Assembly: GCA_020847985.1 (NCBI GenBank)
Contig: JADLBC010000012.1
Location: 96,693 to 160,692 of the forward strand
From: Dehalococcoidia bacterium
Lineage (GTDB): Bacteria > Chloroflexota > Dehalococcoidia > Tepidiformales > Tepidiformaceae
Direction: 5' to 3'
Length of the DNA: 64,000 bases
Positions 25,190-33,954 of this stretch are shown here, one piece after another; within the stretch, counting starts at the first letter, position 1; each line of letters begins with the position of its first letter. The translations under genes and the position numbers were made by a program. Under the pieces are notes generated by a model that was not told where the DNA came from, ran no database searches, and saw only the letters and a program-made list of their open reading frames with translations.

Positions 25190-25861
25190 ATGCCGAAGCA
25201 GGTGTCGAATGTCGCGACCGATGACTACCTGACGACGATCTACCGGCTGCACCACGACGAGGGCCTGGATGTCATCGCCGTGAGGCTTGCTGATCGCCTG
25301 GAGATCACGCCGCCATCGGTGGCGGGAATGTTGAAGCGGCTCCAGCGGGATGGACTGGTAGACATCGATGGGAAGAAACAAATTCACCTCACGCAGGAGG
25401 GACTGGTGCGGGCGGAGGAGATGGTTCGCCGTCACCGCCTGGCCGAGTGCCTGCTGACTGATGTGCTCAAGCTCGAGTGGTGGCGTGCCTACGAGGAAGC
25501 GCACCTGCTGGAGCACGGGATCTCCGATGTGACGGAGCCGCGCCTCTACGAGATGCTCGGCCGCCCGGAGAAGAGCCCGTTTGGCTACCCGATCCCCATG
25601 ACGGGGGCGGCGCCCCCTCTGCCCATGACGACGCTCGCCGATGTGACCGAGGGCACGGCGGTGGTCATCGACCGGGTGTTCGAAGAGGACGAGCAGCTGC
25701 TGCGCTTCTTCGATGAGGAAGGGATTCACCCGGGCGTGACGGCGATGCTCGAATCGGTGGCGCCGTACCGGGGGACGATCACGGCGCGAATCGGCGAACG
25801 CACGGTGGTGGTGGGCACGCAGGTGGCCAACCGCATCTGGGTCCGCCCCGAGACGTCATAG
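25190..25861 (+). CDS. DtxR/MntR-family metal-dependent regulator
   Basis: 223 residues. N-terminal winged helix (DDYLTTIYRLHHDEGL..RLADRLEITPPSVAGMLKRLQRDGLV, 11-55), metal-binding and dimerisation domain with RHRLAECLLTDVLKLEW and the HLLEHGISD metal-ligand segment (about 80-113), and a C-terminal FeoA/SH3-like domain (about 145-220). Cys and Met side chains at the primary metal site of DtxR are partly replaced, closer to MntR/IdeR-like generic members, so Fe versus Mn cannot be set. Probably represses metal-uptake genes elsewhere. Confidence 0.88.
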   Translation: MPKQVSNVATDDYLTTIYRLHHDEGLDVIAVRLADRLEITPPSVAGMLKRLQRDGLVDIDGKKQIHLTQEGLVRAEEMVRRHRLAECLLTDVLKLEWWRAYEEAHLLEHGISDVTEPRLYEMLGRPEKSPFGYPIPMTGAAPPLPMTTLADVTEGTAVVIDRVFEEDEQLLRFFDEEGIHPGVTAMLESVAPYRGTITARIGERTVVVGTQVANRIWVRPETS

Positions 25862-25891
25862 GGTAAACACGGCATTCAGAGCCTCTCCCCG

Positions 25892-27448
25892 GTGCCGAAA
25901 CACAAGGGGATGAATGCGCGATACCCGGCGGGCGGCGAATCGGATCTGCGTGTGCTCGTGGTCGAGGATGACCCGTCGCTTGGGCGGCTCGTCCAGCTCG
26001 TGCTCTCGCGGTTCGCGGGGTCGGTGCAGGTCGAGCGCTCGGGCGGGGCGGCGATCGAGGCCGCGCGCCACAATCTCTTCCACGCCGTCGCCTGCGACAT
26101 CAGCCTGCCGGATATGTCGGGGCTGGATGTCATCGCGGCGCTGCGCCAGGCGGTTCCCACCATCGGCGTCGTCGCGATCACGGGCTTCGTCGATGTCGAT
26201 GTGGCCGTGCGTTCGATGAAGGCGGGCGCGGACGACTTCCTGGGCAAGCCGTTCGATGCCGAGGTGCTCTGGCACCTGCTGAACAAGGCGATTCTCACAC
26301 GGCGGCAGCGGATCGATGCCGAGCAGGCCGAGGTCTACCGCCAGCTGGCCTACACGGACGCGCTCACGGGCTGCCCGAACCGGCGCTTCGTGGACGAATT
26401 CATCGAGGATGCGGTGGAGACGGCGCGGCGCGAAAACAACGCGATGGCTGTCGCCTACTTCGATATCGATAACTTCAAGCTGCTGAACGACTTCGTCGGG
26501 CACGACCAGGGCGACGCGGTGTTGCGCGGCGTGAGCAACGCGCTCGCCGAGCACGTGACGGAGCCGAATGTGTACGGCCGCTTCGGCGGCGACGAGTTCG
26601 TGGCGGTGTTCCCGAAGAGCTCGGCGATCGAGGCGCGGCGCATCGTGGAGCGCATCCGCGAGGCCGTGCAGCGCATCGAAGTGATGAACGGTTCGCAAAT
26701 CGTGCTGCCGACGCGCGTGAGCGTGGGGATTTCGACGTTCAAGGGCGTGGAGACGCCGCGCGACCTGATCGCGGCGGCGGAAGACCAGATGTACGTCGAC
26801 AAGTCGGTGACACCGGCGCTCATCGGCAGCGCGATGGAGCACGCGACGCCGGACGCGATGAAGATTTCGAACCTGAAGGCGCTGCGCAACCTGGTGAAGG
26901 CGATCGACCGGCGCGATAGCTACACGCGCTTCCACAGCGACCACGCCACGCACCTGGCGGCGACGCTGGGCCGGCTGTTGATGCTGCCGGCGGAGCAGAT
27001 GACGGCGATCAGCATCGGCGGGCCGATCCACGACCTCGGCAAGATCGTCGTGCCCGATGATGTGCTGCGGAAGCCGGGCCCGCTGACGCTGGACGAGCGC
27101 AAGACGATGGAGGAGCACCCGGTGATGGGCGCGGCCATCGCGGCGGCGGTGACGGACCTGGACACGGTCGTGAACCTGGTGCGGCACCATCACGAGCGCT
27201 TCGATGGCGAAGGGTACCCGGGCGGCCTGGCGCGCGAGGAGATCACGTACCCGACGCGCATCTTCACGCTCGCCGATGCCTACAGCGCGATGACCACCGA
27301 CCGGCCGTACCGCAAGGGGCTAAGCCTCGAGCAGGCGGTGGACCAGATCATGCGGGGGCGGGGCACGCAGTTCGACCCGGACCTGGCAATCGAATTCGTG
27401 AAGATGGTCGAACGCGAATACGGGGCGCTGCGCGAGGACGCGGCATGA
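25892..27448 (+). CDS. Response regulator with GGDEF and HD-GYP domains
   Basis: 518 residues: receiver (DLRVLVVEDDPSLG..; phospho-acceptor D69 in ACDISLPDMSG; K119), GGDEF domain with intact GGDEF 232-236 (RFGGDEF) and no RxxD inhibitory site, then HD-GYP with H380-D381 (GGPIHDLGKI) and HHHERFDGEGYPGGL (432-446). All three catalytic sites appear intact, so it could both make and degrade c-di-GMP, switched by phosphorylation. GTG 25892 or ATG 25910 could be the start. The following membrane protein overlaps by 4 nt. The input kinase is not adjacent. Confidence 0.92.
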   Translation: MPKHKGMNARYPAGGESDLRVLVVEDDPSLGRLVQLVLSRFAGSVQVERSGGAAIEAARHNLFHAVACDISLPDMSGLDVIAALRQAVPTIGVVAITGFVDVDVAVRSMKAGADDFLGKPFDAEVLWHLLNKAILTRRQRIDAEQAEVYRQLAYTDALTGCPNRRFVDEFIEDAVETARRENNAMAVAYFDIDNFKLLNDFVGHDQGDAVLRGVSNALAEHVTEPNVYGRFGGDEFVAVFPKSSAIEARRIVERIREAVQRIEVMNGSQIVLPTRVSVGISTFKGVETPRDLIAAAEDQMYVDKSVTPALIGSAMEHATPDAMKISNLKALRNLVKAIDRRDSYTRFHSDHATHLAATLGRLLMLPAEQMTAISIGGPIHDLGKIVVPDDVLRKPGPLTLDERKTMEEHPVMGAAIAAAVTDLDTVVNLVRHHHERFDGEGYPGGLAREEITYPTRIFTLADAYSAMTTDRPYRKGLSLEQAVDQIMRGRGTQFDPDLAIEFVKMVEREYGALREDAA

Positions 27449-27648
27449 GAGCGCGCGGCTACTGGCTGTTCGAGCTGGTGGCGTGGCCGGCGGCGGCCTG
27501 GTGCGCCATCGAGGTGGCCCTGCGCGTGGGAACGGGCGCGACGGACGGAATCGCGGCGACGGCGCTGCTGGGGCTTTGCGCGGGCGGGACAATCGTGGCG
27601 GCGCGCACGCGGCAGGCGGCGCTGCGCGAGGCGCGCGTTCGAGGGTAA
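27445..27648 (+). CDS. Small two-span membrane protein
   Basis: 67 residues; ATG in ATGA overlapping the regulator's stop. Spans near 8-26 (LFELVAWPAAAWCAIEVAL) and 36-52 (GIAATALLGLCAGGTIVAA), then a basic tail RTRQAALREARVRG facing the cytoplasm. No family known; translational coupling suggests a role with the c-di-GMP protein. Confidence 0.62.
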   Translation: MRARGYWLFELVAWPAAAWCAIEVALRVGTGATDGIAATALLGLCAGGTIVAARTRQAALREARVRG

Positions 27649-27715
27649 GGATTCACGCGCGGGCACTCCGGGGCGGCTATATTTGGTCGCACCCTTACCG
27701 GAGAGCAGTCCCCCC

Positions 27716-28189
27716 ATGACCACCACTCCCACGGGCCATGTACCAACCCAGCTGGGCCACATCGCCCTGCGCGTGCGCGATGTCGAGAAGACGGCCCGGT
27801 TCTATGCGGATGTCCTCGGGCTAACGCTGCGGCGCGGCGGCCAGCGCATCGCATTCCTCGGGATTCGCGAGGACGCCTCGCACGAGATCGCGCTGATGCC
27901 GTTGCCGGCGGACGCCCCCGGGCCGGACCCGGCGCGCGTGGGCATGTACCACATGGCGTGGGAGATGCCGTCGTTCGAGGCGCTGGAGGCGTTGCACCGG
28001 AGGCTGATCGAGCACGGCGTGCACATCGCCGGGTACAGCGAATCGAACTCCTCGGCGAACGTGATGTTCTTCGACCCCGAGGGGAACGAGCTGGAGGCGC
28101 TGTGGGAGCCGCCGGCCGAGGAAGTGGAGCGAATTCGCGCCAGCGGGAAGGCGTGGCCACAGTTGGAGCGGGTCGCGCTCACGGCGTAG
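27716..28189 (+). CDS. VOC-superfamily (glyoxalase/bleomycin resistance/dioxygenase-like) protein
   Basis: 157 residues. Two beta-alpha-beta-beta-beta modules: GHIALRVRDVEKTARFYADVLGLTLRR (14-40) and VGMYHMAWEMPSFEALEALHRRL.. FFDPEGNELEALWEP (85-140). Metal-ligand candidates are H15, H88 and E in GNELEAL, the standard VOC 2-His-1-Glu set. Resembles catechol-2,3-dioxygenase-like single-domain VOCs. The ATG has GGAGAG upstream. Followed by an alpha/beta-hydrolase 67 nt later, so a meta-cleavage-like pair is possible but unproved. Confidence 0.85.
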   Translation: MTTTPTGHVPTQLGHIALRVRDVEKTARFYADVLGLTLRRGGQRIAFLGIREDASHEIALMPLPADAPGPDPARVGMYHMAWEMPSFEALEALHRRLIEHGVHIAGYSESNSSANVMFFDPEGNELEALWEPPAEEVERIRASGKAWPQLERVALTA

Positions 28190-28256
28190 CGGGCTACCGG
28201 GGCGTGAAACGCGCGCGTAGGATGCGCCGCACAACACACCCGGAAGGAGCCCGCCA

Positions 28257-29051
28257 ATGTCCTGGATCGAAGTGGGCGGCAACGACATCTACTACGTGGA
28301 AGAAGGCGCGGGCCAGCCGATCGTCTTCCTGCACGGCATGAGTTCGTGCGGGGAGGCGTGGTGGCAGCAGTTCGCGCACCTGCGCGACCGCTTCCGCTGC
28401 ATCGCCTACGACAGCGTGAACCATGGCCACTCCTCGAATTCGCCGCGCGACGCGGATGAGCCAGACCGCGCGGACGAGCTTGAGGGCTTCCTCACGGCGA
28501 TGGGTATCACGCGGCCCATCCTCGCGGGCAACTCCATGGGCGGGAACACGCTCACGCGGTGGGCGACGCGCCATCCCGGCGACGCGCTCGCGCTCATCCC
28601 CTCGGGGGCGGGCGTGACGCTCGATGGGGCGCCGCTGCCGGCCGCTCGCCCGCTCGACCCGGAGGTGCTCTTCCTCCCCATCGGCGATTCGCTGACGGAC
28701 GGGTTCAAGGCGGCGCAGCCGCGGATGTACGAGCGCTACCTGCGCATCCGTTCGACGGCAACGCGCATCGAGGCGTTGCGCCACCCGCGGCGGGCATCGG
28801 CAAAGACGGTGGCCGAGCGCAACGGCATGGGCGAAGGGGTGAAGCGGATCACGTCGCCGATGTGCATCATCGTGGGGGCACTCGATGCGGCGGTGCCGCG
28901 CTGCGAGACGCTGCACGAACTCGTGCCCCATTCGGAGTACCACGCCATCGCGGGGGCGCCGCACAACGTCTACTACGAGGCGGCGGCGCCCTACAACGCC
29001 ATCGTCGATGCCTTCCTGGCGAAGGTGGCCGGGCCGGTGGGCGCGCGCTAA
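28257..29051 (+). CDS. Alpha/beta hydrolase
   Basis: 264 residues. HGMSSCGEAWWQQF oxyanion loop (25-38), nucleophile elbow GNSMGGN with Ser near 94, Asp in IIVGALDAAVP and His in GAPHNVYYE near 242 complete the triad. Close to MhpC/BphD-like and haloperoxidase-like hydrolases. Good ribosome-binding site AAGGAG. TAGGAT at 28218-28223 may be the -10, giving a leadered mRNA. Substrate unknown. Confidence 0.88.
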   Translation: MSWIEVGGNDIYYVEEGAGQPIVFLHGMSSCGEAWWQQFAHLRDRFRCIAYDSVNHGHSSNSPRDADEPDRADELEGFLTAMGITRPILAGNSMGGNTLTRWATRHPGDALALIPSGAGVTLDGAPLPAARPLDPEVLFLPIGDSLTDGFKAAQPRMYERYLRIRSTATRIEALRHPRRASAKTVAERNGMGEGVKRITSPMCIIVGALDAAVPRCETLHELVPHSEYHAIAGAPHNVYYEAAAPYNAIVDAFLAKVAGPVGAR

Positions 29052-29123
29052 GCCGCCCGGGGTCCCTCGTTTCGCAGCCAACGGCCCGTGACCGCGAGCG
29101 GCGGCACGGGCCATGCTATTGCC

Positions 29124-30455
29124 ATGAAGGCGACGGACGGCAGGCCCGCGGAACCCGGCACGCTCGTGCGGAGCCTCGGGCTGGCCGAGCTCACGCTCGC
29201 GGGGCTGGGGGTCATCCTTGGCGCGGGGGTGTATGCGCTCATTGGGGCGGCGGCCGAACAGGCGGGCCCGCACATCTGGGCGAGCTTCCTGCTGGCGGCG
29301 CTCGTGACCGTGTTCACCGGGCTCAGCTACGCCGAGCTGGCGGCGGCCTACCCGGCCGCGGGGGCGGGCTTCGAATACGCGCGGAGGGCGTTCGGCATCC
29401 ACGTCGCGTTCGTGGTGGGATGGCTGACGGTGACGGCCGAGATCGTGGCGGGCGGCACGGTCGCACTCGGCTTCGGGGGTTACCTGGAGGCACTCACCTC
29501 GCTGGAACGCGGCGCGGGCGCATGGATCGTGCTCGTCGCGGGCCTGGGGATCGCCGCGACGGGCGCGCTGGGGTCGGTGCGCGTGGCCGGGCTGCTGACC
29601 ATCGTGGAGGCGAGCGGGCTCGTGCTGGTCTCCGCCATCGGCTTCTGGGATTTCGATGCCGCGAACCTGCGAACGGCGATGGAGCCGCTGCCGATCCTGC
29701 AGGGGGCGGCGCTCATCTTCTTCGCCTACATCGGCTTCGAGGACCTGGCGACGCTTTCGGAAGAAGCGCGCGACCCGCAACGAAGCGTGCCGCGAGCGAT
29801 CCTCATCTCCGTGCTGGTGGCGACATCGCTGTATGTGGCGGTGTCGCTGGCGGCGGTGGGCGCGGTGGGCGCGGACGCGCTCGCGGCTTCGCGGGCGCCG
29901 TTGGCGCTGGTGGCGGAATCGGCGCTGGGCGCGCGAACGGCGGACACGCTCAGCATCATCGCCCTCTGCGCGACGGCAAACACGGCGCTGCTGCTGGTGA
30001 TCGCGGCGGGGCGGCACCTGTATGGGATGGCCTCGGCTGGGGCGCTGCCGGGGGTGCTCGGGACGGTGAGCGGCCGCGCGCGGGTGCCGCTGCCCGGCCT
30101 GGTGCTCGCGTGCCTGACGGCGGCGGTGGTGACGCATCTCGGCGCCATCGGCACGCTCGCGGATGTCACGAATTTCGGGCTCTACATCGTGTTCTGCGTG
30201 GTGAACGCGGCGGTCATCTGGCGGCGAAGGCGCGGCGAAGGCGGTGGCGGGTTCACGGTGCCGGGGACGCTACGGCTGCCGGCCGTGGGCATCGTGCCCG
30301 TATTCCCGGTGCTGGGAATCGCGGTGAACGTGCTCTTCCTGGCCGCGCTGGAACCGCGCGCGATCGTCTCGGGCGCGGGGTTGCTGCTGCTGGGCGCGGC
30401 CGTGGCGGTGGCCTTCCGCGGGCCGCTTTCGCGGGCCGGAGCGAACAGAGGCTAA
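29124..30455 (+). CDS. APC superfamily amino acid permease
   Basis: 443 residues, 12 spans. LAELTLAGLGVILGAGVYALIGAAAEQAGP is the TM1 substrate helix (G-x-G-x-G-style unwinding), and FFAYIGFEDLATLSEEARDPQRSVPRAI is the TM6-TM7 segment of APC/CAT-type permeases. Probably cation-linked import of amino acids. ATG 29124 lacks a convincing ribosome-binding site; a GTG at 29088 extends the protein by 12 residues. Confidence 0.88.
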   Translation: MKATDGRPAEPGTLVRSLGLAELTLAGLGVILGAGVYALIGAAAEQAGPHIWASFLLAALVTVFTGLSYAELAAAYPAAGAGFEYARRAFGIHVAFVVGWLTVTAEIVAGGTVALGFGGYLEALTSLERGAGAWIVLVAGLGIAATGALGSVRVAGLLTIVEASGLVLVSAIGFWDFDAANLRTAMEPLPILQGAALIFFAYIGFEDLATLSEEARDPQRSVPRAILISVLVATSLYVAVSLAAVGAVGADALAASRAPLALVAESALGARTADTLSIIALCATANTALLLVIAAGRHLYGMASAGALPGVLGTVSGRARVPLPGLVLACLTAAVVTHLGAIGTLADVTNFGLYIVFCVVNAAVIWRRRRGEGGGGFTVPGTLRLPAVGIVPVFPVLGIAVNVLFLAALEPRAIVSGAGLLLLGAAVAVAFRGPLSRAGANRG

Positions 30456-30462
30456 GGCGCGA

Positions 30463-31905
30463 TCAGCCGCCCTGGAGGCGCTGCCATTCGAGCAGCCGGG
30501 CCATCGCGTTCCCCGCGCGCACGATGCTCGGGAAGGTGGCGATGCCGCGTTCGGCGCAGAGCTCCTGGAAGTAGGCGCCGTGCTCGAAGCCGTCGCCGGT
30601 GGTCGACGGGCGGATGGCGATGACGATGGGCTTGCCGAACTCTTCCTGGAGCTTGCCGAGGGTGTCGGCCTGGCGGGGCAGGCGATAGCGGGGGTCGCCG
30701 CCGCGGGAGCCGCCACCACCGCCGCCGAAGCTGGTGTGGTGCAGGATCACGTCCGTGTTCGGGGCGGCCATGATCGGCCGGAAGGTGGCTTCGAAGCTGT
30801 TTTCGTCCCAGAGCGAGGTGGTGTCGATGGGGTTGCGGATGCTCGTGCCGGCTTCGTGCGTGACCTTCGCGAGCAGCTCCTGCGTCTCCGGGAGGATGGG
30901 CGGGAGCTTGAGGCCGGCGGCATCGAGGTCGTCGGCGGCGAGCACGCTCGCGCCACCGCCGCCGCCCACGACGACGACGTTCGGGCCGTTCAGCTTCTTG
31001 ATGTAGCGAAAGGCGACGGCGACATCGACGAGCTCCTCAAGGCTTTCGACACGGAGCACGCCGGCCTGCCTGCAGAGGCCGTCGAAGACCTTGATCGCGC
31101 CGGCCAGGGAGGCGGTGTGTGAACTCGCCGCGCGGGAGCCGGATTCGGTGCGGCCCGACTTGAGGATGGCGACCGGCTTCGTCTTGCCGGCGCGGCGGAT
31201 GGCGCGCGCGAGGCGGGGGCCGTCCTGGATGCCCTCAAGGTAGGCCATGATGATCTCGGTCTCGGCGTCGTCGGTGAGGTAGTCGAGGAAGTCGGCGGCC
31301 TTGAGGTCGGCGCCGTTGCCGAAGCTGATGACCTTCGAGCAGCGGATGCCGCGGGGGGCCGAGTAGCGCACGAATTCGCCGGCGTTCATGCCGCTCTGGG
31401 AGACCATGCCGACGGGGCCGGCCTCGGGCGATTGGCCCTGCATCATGGCAAGGCGCGATTTGGGGGCGTAGAGGCCCATGCAGTTGGGGCCGATGAGCCG
31501 GATGCCGACTTCGCGTGCGCGGGCGACGACGGCCTGCTCCATCTTGGCGCGTTCCGCGTCGCCAGTTTCGGTGAAGCCCGCGGTGAAGAGATGGAGGACG
31601 CGCACGCCCTTCACGATGCAGTCCTCGAGAAGACCGGGGACGGCCCGGGCGGGCACGGAGGAGATGACGTAGTCGACGCTGTCGGGGATGTCGGTGAGGC
31701 GGGGATAGCACTTGATGCCGCGGATCGCCGGCGCCGTCGGATGGATGAGGTAGATCGGGCCGCGGAAACCGATTTCGAGCAGAGACTGGACGAAGCCGCC
31801 TCCGCCGAAGCCGGGGCCCTCCTTCGACGAAACCCCGGCGATGGCGATCGAGCGGGGATGGAAGACGAAATCGAGGGCCGGAACGGCGGGCGCGGGTGCG
31901 GACAC
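30463..31905 (-). CDS. NDP-forming acyl-CoA synthetase-like protein (CoA-binding, ligase-CoA domains)
   Basis: 480 residues. N-terminal CoA-binding Rossmann domain (FHPRSIAIAGVSSKEG), second domain with VVARAREVGIRLIGPNCMGLY, and the phosphohistidine region SHTASLAGAIKVFDGLCRQAG near 275-300, as in ADP-forming acetyl-CoA synthetase alpha subunits. The ATP-grasp beta domain is not encoded here, so it must be a separate protein or this is a succinyl-CoA-synthetase-like orphan. Gly-rich insert GGGGGGSRGG near 405. Start GTG 31905, GGAG 7 nt upstream. Confidence 0.85.
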   Translation of the reverse strand: MSAPAPAVPALDFVFHPRSIAIAGVSSKEGPGFGGGGFVQSLLEIGFRGPIYLIHPTAPAIRGIKCYPRLTDIPDSVDYVISSVPARAVPGLLEDCIVKGVRVLHLFTAGFTETGDAERAKMEQAVVARAREVGIRLIGPNCMGLYAPKSRLAMMQGQSPEAGPVGMVSQSGMNAGEFVRYSAPRGIRCSKVISFGNGADLKAADFLDYLTDDAETEIIMAYLEGIQDGPRLARAIRRAGKTKPVAILKSGRTESGSRAASSHTASLAGAIKVFDGLCRQAGVLRVESLEELVDVAVAFRYIKKLNGPNVVVVGGGGGASVLAADDLDAAGLKLPPILPETQELLAKVTHEAGTSIRNPIDTTSLWDENSFEATFRPIMAAPNTDVILHHTSFGGGGGGSRGGDPRYRLPRQADTLGKLQEEFGKPIVIAIRPSTTGDGFEHGAYFQELCAERGIATFPSIVRAGNAMARLLEWQRLQGG

Positions 31906-32054
31906 GGGGCATCTCCGTGGGAGTGTGTAATGGGGCCCGGGGGCCGGATCATGCTACCAGAGGGCCGCGCTGTGAGCCCGGGCCGGTATGAACGCGGCGG
32001 TTTGCCGTGGACTTGCCCCGGCGCGCGCGGTTGGAGGTAGCCGATGCGCGCGCC

Positions 32055-32060
32055 TAGAGT
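32055..32060 (+). promoter_or_regulatory. -10 hexamer TAGAGT for ruvC, 6 nt before ATG
   Basis: TAGAGT, a 6-nt GAGGGC spacer, then ATG: start of transcription is predicted at the start codon. Confidence 0.5.
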
Positions 32061-32066
32061 GAGGGC

Positions 32067-32555
32067 ATGCGGATTCTTGGCATCGACCCGGGGCTGAACG
32101 TGACGGGATGGGGCGTGATCGAGGTCGAAGGCGACCGATGCCTGCACGTCCATCACGGGGTGTTGCGCACGAAGCCCAGCGAGCCGCTCGCCGCTCGCCT
32201 GGTGGCCCTGCGCGATGGCGTGCGCGCGATCGCGGCGGAGTGGGCGGCCGAGGCGGCGGCGATCGAGTCGTCGTTCGTGGGGAACAACGCGCGGAGCGCG
32301 CTGCTGCTGGGGCATGCGCGCGCGGCGGCGATGCTGGGGCTCGCGGATGGCGGCTGCGGCGTGACCGAATACGCCCCGGCGCTGGTGAAGCAGACGGTCG
32401 CAGGGTACGGCCGCGGCGAGAAGTCGCAGGTGGCGGAGATGGTGCGCATCCAGCTCGCGCTGAGGCAGGTGCCGACGCCGGCCGATGCGGCCGACGCGCT
32501 CGCGGTGGCGATCACGCACTGGGCGCACGCGCGCATCGGGGCGCGGCTGGCGTAA
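32067..32555 (+). CDS. ruvC: Crossover junction endodeoxyribonuclease RuvC
   Basis: 162 residues, normal. RNase H fold: first catalytic Asp D7 in RILGIDPGLNVTGWG, E68 region in AIESSFVGNNARSALLLGHARAA, and the terminal pair in TPADAADALAVAITH. Cuts Holliday junctions with RuvAB. ruvA and ruvB are not adjacent. Three bases after its stop lies the end of the convergent M16 peptidase gene. Confidence 0.93.
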   Translation: MRILGIDPGLNVTGWGVIEVEGDRCLHVHHGVLRTKPSEPLAARLVALRDGVRAIAAEWAAEAAAIESSFVGNNARSALLLGHARAAAMLGLADGGCGVTEYAPALVKQTVAGYGRGEKSQVAEMVRIQLALRQVPTPADAADALAVAITHWAHARIGARLA

Positions 32556-32557
32556 GG

Positions 32558-33829
32558 CTACTCCAGCGCGCGGGCGAGTTCGTCCTCATCGAGGTTCGGG
32601 CCGACGACGGCGCAGTGGAGGCGGTCGCGCTGGAGCAGGCGGCGGGCGACGGCCCCGACCTGGTCGGCGGTGATGGCCTCGATCTGGTCGACGACGGATT
32701 CGATGCTTTCGATGGCGCCCTTGGTGAGCAGGAGTTCGCCGTTGCGCTGCCCCTGGGAGTGCGCGGTTTCGAGCGAGAGGCGGAAGCGGCCGATGTTGTG
32801 GTCCTTCGCCTTGCGTAGCTCTTCCTCGGGGACGGGCTTCTCGGCCATCTTCCACGTCTCTTCGAGGCACACCTGGACGGTCTCGACGAGCTTTTCGCGG
32901 TTCACGCCGGCGGAGATGGTCATGACGCCGGCGTCGGCCAGGTAGCCGTAGCCGGAGCCGACGGAATAGGCGAGGCCGCGGCGTTCGCGCACTTCGCGGA
33001 ACAGCCGGGAGGACATGCCGGCCCCGAGAACGTCGTTCATGATGCGCAGGGAGAAGCGGTCCGGGTCGTCGCGGCCGAAGATGGGCAAGCCGAGGAAGAG
33101 GCTGCACTGGTCGATATCGCGGCTATCGGTGGCGACGCGGGGGCCGGTGATGGACGGGTCGTAGGGGATGACGGAGGGGATTTCGCCCTCGGGCATGTCG
33201 CGGAAAAGGGGCTCGGCGATGGCCATGACCTGGTCGTGCGAGGTGTTGCCGGCGACCGAGAGGACGATGTTCGAGGGGTGGTACCAGTCGCTGATGTGGG
33301 AGACGAAGTCCGGGCGCTGCATCTCCTGCACGAGCTCGACGGAGCCGCCGACATCCCAGCCCGAGGGCTGCGCACCGTAGACGGAGGTGCCGATGAGGCG
33401 GCCCGCCCAGGCGCCCGGGTTGTCATGGTTTCGCTTCAGCTCCTGCTGGACGACGGTACGCTCGCGGTCGATCTCGGTCTGTTCGAGGCGGGAATGGAGG
33501 AGCATGTCGGCGGTGACATCGAGCGCCGTGGCGAGGCGGTCGTAGGGGACGATGTTCCAGTAGCAGGTAAATTCCTTGTTGGTGTAGGCGTTGATGGTGC
33601 CGCCCGCGCCTTCGATCTCCTCGGCGATCATGATGGCGTCGGGGCGCTTATCGGTGCCCTTGAAGACCATGTGCTCGAGGAAGTGGGTGATGCCGTTGAG
33701 GCGCACGGGTTCGGAACGGGAGCCGACGCCCACGAAGAGATTCACGGAAACGGCCTGGGTCGAAGGCATCGCGGTGGTGACGATGCGCAGGCCATTGGGC
33801 AGCGTGCTGATCTGAATGGATTCGGCCAC
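32558..33829 (-). CDS. M16 family zinc peptidase (insulinase/processing-peptidase-like)
   Basis: 423 residues. Inverted zinc motif H49xxE52H53 in ITHFLEHMVFKGT, with the distal Glu in TEIDRERTVVQQELKR. C-terminal inactive M16 half (GRDDPDRFSLRIMNDVLGAGMSSRLFREVRERRGLAYSV) shows the R/Y substrate-binding signature. Bacterial homologues degrade small peptides or process exported signals. GTG 33829 is chosen because a G-rich ribosome-binding site precedes it and the family starts there; an upstream ATG (33868) lacks one. No signal peptide. Confidence 0.9.
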   Translation of the reverse strand: MAESIQISTLPNGLRIVTTAMPSTQAVSVNLFVGVGSRSEPVRLNGITHFLEHMVFKGTDKRPDAIMIAEEIEGAGGTINAYTNKEFTCYWNIVPYDRLATALDVTADMLLHSRLEQTEIDRERTVVQQELKRNHDNPGAWAGRLIGTSVYGAQPSGWDVGGSVELVQEMQRPDFVSHISDWYHPSNIVLSVAGNTSHDQVMAIAEPLFRDMPEGEIPSVIPYDPSITGPRVATDSRDIDQCSLFLGLPIFGRDDPDRFSLRIMNDVLGAGMSSRLFREVRERRGLAYSVGSGYGYLADAGVMTISAGVNREKLVETVQVCLEETWKMAEKPVPEEELRKAKDHNIGRFRLSLETAHSQGQRNGELLLTKGAIESIESVVDQIEAITADQVGAVARRLLQRDRLHCAVVGPNLDEDELARALE

Positions 33830-33954
33830 GTGTGTTTTCTCCCCCCGGCTGCCGGGCTGAGGCGCCATTCTACGGATGCGAGCCTTTGCCGGAACCCCTT
33901 TCCTACCATACGGGAAACACCACGCCACGCACCCGCTGGCCGTACACTCGGACG

